DNA from: Sarcocystis neurona
Taxonomy: Eukaryota; Apicomplexa; Conoidasida; Eucoccidiorida; Sarcocystidae
Length of the DNA stretch: 64,000 nt
Reading direction: 5' to 3'
Assembly: GCA_000727475.1 (NCBI GenBank)
Contig: KL647302.1
Span: forward strand, 604,040 to 668,039
Part shown: positions 59,470-64,000 of the stretch, piece after piece
How the letters are laid out: each line of letters starts with the position of its first letter
How positions within the stretch are numbered: the stretch's first letter is position 1
Notes under the pieces: generated by a model
Told to the model about the DNA's origin: nothing
The model's database searches: none
What the model saw: the letters and a program-made list of their open reading frames with translations, nothing else
Translations under genes and position numbers: made by a program

Positions 59470-59980
59470 TTATAGATAGGTACACACACACGTATGTATA
59501 TATATATATATATATGTAGATAGAGGTTGCGAAGGAGCACTCTTGCATGTGGCTGCCTTGCTGCCTCTTTCTTCTCGATTTCCGTGTGTCTCGTGTCGCT
59601 CTCCTGTTGCAAACCAAGACGGATGTGCAGTGACACGCATATTACTATATATGTAGTATATGTATACATACATACATCTGCGTATATATATATATATATA
59701 TATATATGTCTGAAGCTGTTGTAGACATATACGCGGGTGTTCATACGTCGACGTTTTGAGTGAAACGTTCCTCACGTTTACGCATCGATTTTCGCGTTGC
59801 TGTCGTGGTACCTCTGACCTCTCTTCTATCTTTTGCTGCACATATACGTAATTATACGTTAATATACGAATACACGTGTAGGACGCATGCCTGAATATAG
59901 TATTTCTCTGTGTCTAACTGTGTAGTACCACACCTGTGTAACTACGTACGTATACATATATATGTATATATATATGTATG

Positions 59981-60011
<31 letters not shown>

Positions 60012-63000
60012 TGCTTCTGTGTTTAAGTATATATCACCATACCTGTATACGTACGCTTATATATATTTATATATATATATATATATGCCCGTGTCTGCAC
60101 TTCTGTTTAAGTAGGGGTAAGCGCAGTGCTTCGCGAGATTCGTAGACGTAACATATACACGTGCATACGTATAGGTGGAGGTGTTGTAAGACAACGTCAC
60201 GCCTTCTATATTTGCTGTCTAAACACGTAAGAAATATGTTCCCCATGTAAATAGCTAGCCAGACATAGGGGAAAGGGCAGGGAAAGAGCAAGACCTTCGT
60301 ACATACTTCAGCCATATGTCTGTGAGAACCTAGACGCATTTTTGTTAGGCTTGGCGTTGCACGTCTTTCTGTGCGTACGCGAACGTGTGTCCCCCTGCGG
60401 CAAGAAGTGCATGCGTAAGGCGCCTGGAGCCCCGCTGCTGCATTCCTCGTTCTGCTGGTGGCCATGCTGCCCACACTGCTGCGGCGGCGTGAGTCGTTGT
60501 TGGCGCTGGTGTTGCTGCTGCTGCGGTGCTATGGGTGCTGCTAAAGCTGCTGGTGCTGCGCCTGGTGTGTTGCTGCTGACTAGGCTGCTTTCGGTCTGCT
60601 GCTGGCTGCGCGCTACTGTCGCTGCTGCTGCGCCTTGCTGTTGCTGCTGCTGCGCGCTGCTGTTGCTGCTGCTGCGCGCTGCTGTTGCTGCTGCTTTGTC
60701 CCCTGATGGTGGTTCGTCTGCTGCTAGTCCTTCCGTTAGCGTGTGCTGCTGCTGCTATCGAGACTCTTGTGTCGACCTGCTGTCGCTCTGGTGCTTCCTT
60801 CGTTTGAAGAACGAGTGGTTGCCGCTCTTGTCGCTGCTGCTGCTGTTGCCGTGTATGTCCAGCGGCTTGGTTGCTGCGCTGCGTCCGGTGCTGCTGCTTG
60901 GACTGCTGCGTCTTGCGCGCGGTTTCTGCTGATGGACCTGCCCCTTCCGCTAGCAGTGCAGTTGCTCTTCTACAAACCGCCTACGCGAGCGCTGCGACTG
61001 TCAAGCTGCTGCGTCTGTTGCTGTTGCTGCTTCTTCTCATGCTGCTGCTGCTGCCACTTCCTTTGCTGATGCCGCTGCTGCCGCTCCTGTCTCCGCTTTC
61101 CGCTCTGCTGCTGCTGCCCTTTCCGCTGCACCTGCGCCTGTGCTGTCGAATCTCTCTGCTCATCTACACCGATATCCGGCTCTGCCGTCGCTTCTTCCTG
61201 TGCTGCTGCTGCTGCTTCCTTTTCTTCTTCTTCTTCTTCTTCTACTTCTTCTCCCTCGGCTCTTCCTCGTCTCCTTCTCGTCCTTCTTCGTGTTTATCTT
61301 CTTCTCCTCTAGTCTTTGCTCCTTCTCTCTGTTCATCTTCTTCTGTATCTTCTCCTCCTCCTCCTCCTCTGGTGGAGCTGCGCCACCACGTGTTTGCTGC
61401 TGCTGCTGTGGTCCTCAGGCAGCTCTGCCGCCGTTTGCACGATGTCATACCTGCATCCCAGCGTTCTCTTCAAAACAAGCGAAAGCAGGTCGGTTGGATA
61501 AGTTACTATAAACACTCCGTCCACATTTGTGTATGTATCTATATATATGCATATACGTGAATGAGTGGACACGTGTGTGTATCTCCACATATCTGCCTGC
61601 ATGTATAAGCCCGTATATATCCACGTATACATCTTCACGAATTAACACATACATATATATATATATATATCCACGTGTACACGTATGTGTTTCTTCAAGT
61701 ATATGCCCGCATACATGTGTATTTATGTGTACACGCGTATACGTGCACGTGTACATCTACACGAACATACATACATATATATATGTGTATATATAATATA
61801 TATCTATGTATGCATATATATATATGTATGCACACACGTTTTTCTTGACATATCTGTCCACACATATGTATCTCTATGTACACCTGCGTATAGAAGCACG
61901 CGTGCGTCTGCAGTGGGTGCGCTCCGAACAACCGGTCATGACGCACCATCAAATCAGCCGGATACTTCATTTCCATGTTCCACCTACGTGTACAAATATA
62001 TGTCCCTATATACATATGCAGGAGCACAGATGTGCGAGTCTGTATAAGTCTATATCTGTAGACTTAGAGTCGTGCGAGAGTGTATCGTTTCTGTGCTTCA
62101 ACGTTAATATATACACCTATATACACGCGTGGAGATGGAGCAGAGCAGAAGTGCAAAAGACGTGGCATCGCGTCCTCCGTCCAGGGACACCTACCCCTCC
62201 ATACACGTGGACTGAAGGAGAAGAAATTTGCGTGTACGCATCTCTACACCCACACACGTAGAGAGCGGTAGATGTATCCGTAGTTAGATGCACTACGTGG
62301 TCTACAGACACATGTATGTATAGGTGCAGATCTCTCCAAGATACGCCCACACCAGTCAGATGCCACTCGCTGCGTTTTGGTGTACGTACACTTGAGAACC
62401 CGTGTCTCAGTAGTTATCTCCCCGTGTGTGTGCTGCGTCCTGGGGTGTACGTACACTCGGATCCGCGGCTACAGGCGTGTCTCTGTCCTCCGTCCTGCTG
62501 TCTGTACACGCGTGGAGATGCGTACGTGCTGCACGTTGTGGCCTCTGAGGAGCCCAGGCGGCCCGGCGGAGTCTCCCGCTCCTGGAGCTCTACACAGAAC
62601 GCTTGCATGCATGCATGAATACATTGGTGGATACGCCTGCAGACGAACATGCTGATGACCCACCTACACATGGAAGTATAGGCACACGCATGCGTTCACT
62701 TCAATATATATGAATGCAGATGAGGGCGAGGCGGAAGTCTCAGCCTCGTCTCCACTGCAACGCGCAGCGGCCACCCCAAAAGGCCATTCCACACATGTAT
62801 ACATATATATATATATATATATATATATGTAAGCAGGCGGCCACCTTGAAAGGCCGCTGCACATAAATGTATATATATATATATATACATGTGCAAGCAC
62901 GTAATGGCATATAGATACAGATATGTGTGGAGGAAACTGCAGCTTCCTCCAGTAAAGGTCCCTCTGTGGCTCTTGATACTCCCTTCCTACTACTCTGTCT

Positions 63001-64000
63001 TTCTCCGGCCACCTGCACACATTTGTGTGCATATGTGTAAATACGTAGTGGTGTATAGATGTCAATGTATGTGGAAAAGGCCGCAGCAACTTCCGGTGCA
63101 TGTGGCTCCTACTCGGATCTCTGGACCGCCGTTTCTCTGCTGGATGTGGAAGTCTGCGTGTCTCCTTGTCTACCTGTGTCTTTGTTTGTCTGTGGCAGTC
63201 CTTCTCGGTCTATCCCTCTGGCTACCTATGCCTCCACGCATCCGCTGATTTCTCTGTACCCATACCGCTATATATATACATGTACATATATATATATATA
63301 TACGTACATGTACATATAAATATATGTGCATATGTACTTACCTATATGGTCTCATGTTTATACTGGAGGAAGGGTACAGGTGCGGCGCCCATCGCCTACT
63401 CGCATAACCTGCTGCCGGACATGTCTGCGTAGAACCCCCTCTGTACACACGTGCGTATGCAAATAAATCGATGTGTCTGTCTGTTAGCCAGTAGCAATAC
63501 ATGTGATTCATCTAGTAATACTATGAACCTGTCTTGTATCTTTCTGTCTGCATGCGTCCTTCGGCGAGAGCTCTTTTTTATTGTCTTCCTTGGTGTTTTT
63601 GAGGGTCGAGACTCTGGCAGCGAACGTTCTTTGTCGACGCGTCTGTGTGCGACTGCTACTGCAGCTGCAGGACTGCCGCAGAAGGGAGAAGGAGCTGCAA
63701 CGGGCAGCCAAAGAGGCTCAAGGTGAGTACGCTGCCCTCTGCAATGCCTACGACGTCCCTCTCCTCGGTTCACAAGAGCAGCAGAAACGGCGACAAGAGG
63801 AGGTCCACGAACAGCAGCTGCAGAAGCAGCAGCGCCGGGACCAGCGGGCGCAGGAACAGCAGCAACGGCAGGAGCAGCAGATGCAGCAGCAGCACGAACA
63901 GCTACAGCAGCAGGAGCAGGAACAACAGGAGCAGCAGGAGCAGGGACTGCAGGAGCAGCAGGTGCAAGAACAGCAGGAGAAGCGCGTGCAGGAGCACCAC
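56014..64000 (+). CDS. CDK5RAP3/C53-family protein (partial, runs off the right edge), six exons
   Basis: Exons: 56014-56251, 57103-57159, 57524-57663, 58791-58933, 61419-61488 and 63665 to beyond 64000; phases at the five junctions are 1, 1, 0, 2 and 0 and all match. The joined 216 codons of exons 1-5 plus exon 6 follow the N-terminal helical part of CDK5RAP3 in order: [20 protein letters not shown] (exon 1), [14 protein letters not shown] (2), [13 protein letters not shown] (3), LALFGLRLG and [20 protein letters not shown] (4), [19 protein letters not shown] (5) and [12 protein letters not shown]...[14 protein letters not shown] (6). The GTGAGT just inside exon 6 (63723) could be a donor, but the frame reads on as family-like sequence and then as a long Gln/Glu-rich coiled region to the window edge. 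The family partners with UFL1 and DDRGK1 at the ER in UFMylation and ribosome-linked ER-phagy, and in plants and animals binds ATG8. An Ala/Pro/Ser-rich insert in exon 1 and the Gln-rich insert are lineage features. Start: first ATG in an open exon; no signal peptide. Confidence 0.83.
56252..57102 (+). repeat. intron 1 of the CDK5RAP3-like gene, TA-rich then CTG-rich
   Basis: The donor is AAAAG|GTGAGA. The body is TA/GTAC simple sequence (notably 56425-56450 and 56750-56772), and the last 150 bp are CTG/CTT-rich, ending CACTGCGAG. The intron end is inferred from phase and from the family match of the next 19 codons; alternative acceptors upstream (for example ctgctgcag near 56989) would add a Cys-rich segment that does not fit the family. 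Confidence 0.6.
58934..61418 (+). repeat. intron 4 of the CDK5RAP3-like gene: TA arrays and a 1-kb CTG/CTT block
   Basis: TA microsatellites occur at about 59230-59250, 59440-59465, 59685-59707, 59955-60012 and 60060-60085. From about 60430 to 61418 the plus strand is almost continuous CTG, CTT and TCT triplets, ending GTGGTCCTCAG, the inferred acceptor. Long Leu-rich plus frames here are products of the triplets, not genes. Confidence 0.7.
61489..63664 (+). repeat. intron 5 of the CDK5RAP3-like gene with several repeat families
   Basis: TA and GTAC simple sequence fill 61540-61850. GTGTACGTACAC occurs at 62380-62391 and 62445-62456 within a diverged duplication (CTGCGT..TGGTGTACGTACACT). 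A further duplication, AAGGCC.(T)TCCACAC/GCTGCACA followed by (TA)n and ATGTG..AAGCA, covers about 62770-62900. The inferred acceptor is actgctactgcag at 63664. Confidence 0.6.

Noticed and set aside
60342..61560. Long plus-strand Leu/Cys-rich frames (up to 229 codons)
   Set aside because: They are translations of a CTG/CTT triplet block inside an intron of the CDK5RAP3-like gene. All three frames are equally open, and only the last 70 bp (61419-61488) fit the family.
1..64000. Telomere-type AAACCCT/TTTAGGG arrays, rRNA, CRISPR, transposase or reverse transcriptase genes
   Set aside because: I looked for tandem heptamers, conserved rRNA segments, regular spacer arrays and polymerase or integrase motifs on both strands and saw none.

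Overview
The window looks like a nuclear contig of a coccidian apicomplexan, most probably Eimeria or a close relative. The reasons are eukaryotic multi-exon genes with GT-AG introns, homopolymeric Gln, Ala and Ser runs encoded by CAG-type triplets inside coding exons, long blocks of degenerate CAG/CTG triplets outside genes, and gene-poor stretches full of TA, CA and GTAC-rich simple sequence. No bacterial operons, rRNA, tRNA, CRISPR or recognisable transposons were seen. The species call is inference. All gene models were built by eye from reading frames, splice consensus, intron phase and remembered family patterns; no database was searched.

Layout. 1-8.8 kb: a degenerate CAG block, a minus-strand RRM protein (2.6-4.8 kb) with a roughly 1 kb strand-biased purine tract behind its 5' end, and a CTG block. 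8.8-14.3 kb: no gene seen, several short tandem repeats. 14.3-26.5 kb: the most striking locus. A 6.55-kb minus-strand exon ends in the N-terminal half of a GH16 (laminarinase-type) glucanase domain and splices in phase to an exon at 17.5-18.3 kb that carries the catalytic half; a PAN/Apple-domain exon at 14.3-15.6 kb follows in a compatible phase and may be the C-terminus of the same protein. 26.5-30 kb: uncertain minus-strand exons, then a dense cluster of perfect inverted repeats (29.69-30.04 kb) that could be a structured RNA. 30-34 kb: no gene seen, one tandem duplication. 34.2-36.2 kb: a plus-strand two-exon gene for a small membrane protein resembling the DMAC1/TMEM261 (DUF4536) family, behind a pyrimidine-rich leader. 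37.6-38.1 kb: a plus-strand HSBP1-like coiled-coil protein. 38-43.6 kb: mostly low-complexity DNA and repeats. 44-49 kb: a minus-strand FG-nucleoporin assembled from three phase-compatible exons. 49.5-55.5 kb: one weak exon, simple sequence and another CAG block. 56-64 kb: a plus-strand six-exon gene for a CDK5RAP3/C53-family protein that runs off the right edge inside a Gln-rich insertion.

Functional themes. The PAN-GH16 protein fits beta-1,3-glucan handling in the coccidian oocyst wall. The other genes are housekeeping: RNA binding, nuclear pore, HSF-binding-type coiled coil, a possible mitochondrial membrane protein, and the UFMylation/ER-phagy factor C53. They are not an operon or a single pathway. 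Recurrent architecture is clear: real exons are small islands among long introns and spacers of TA/GTAC-rich sequence, and CTG triplet runs repeatedly lie directly upstream of inferred 3' splice sites.
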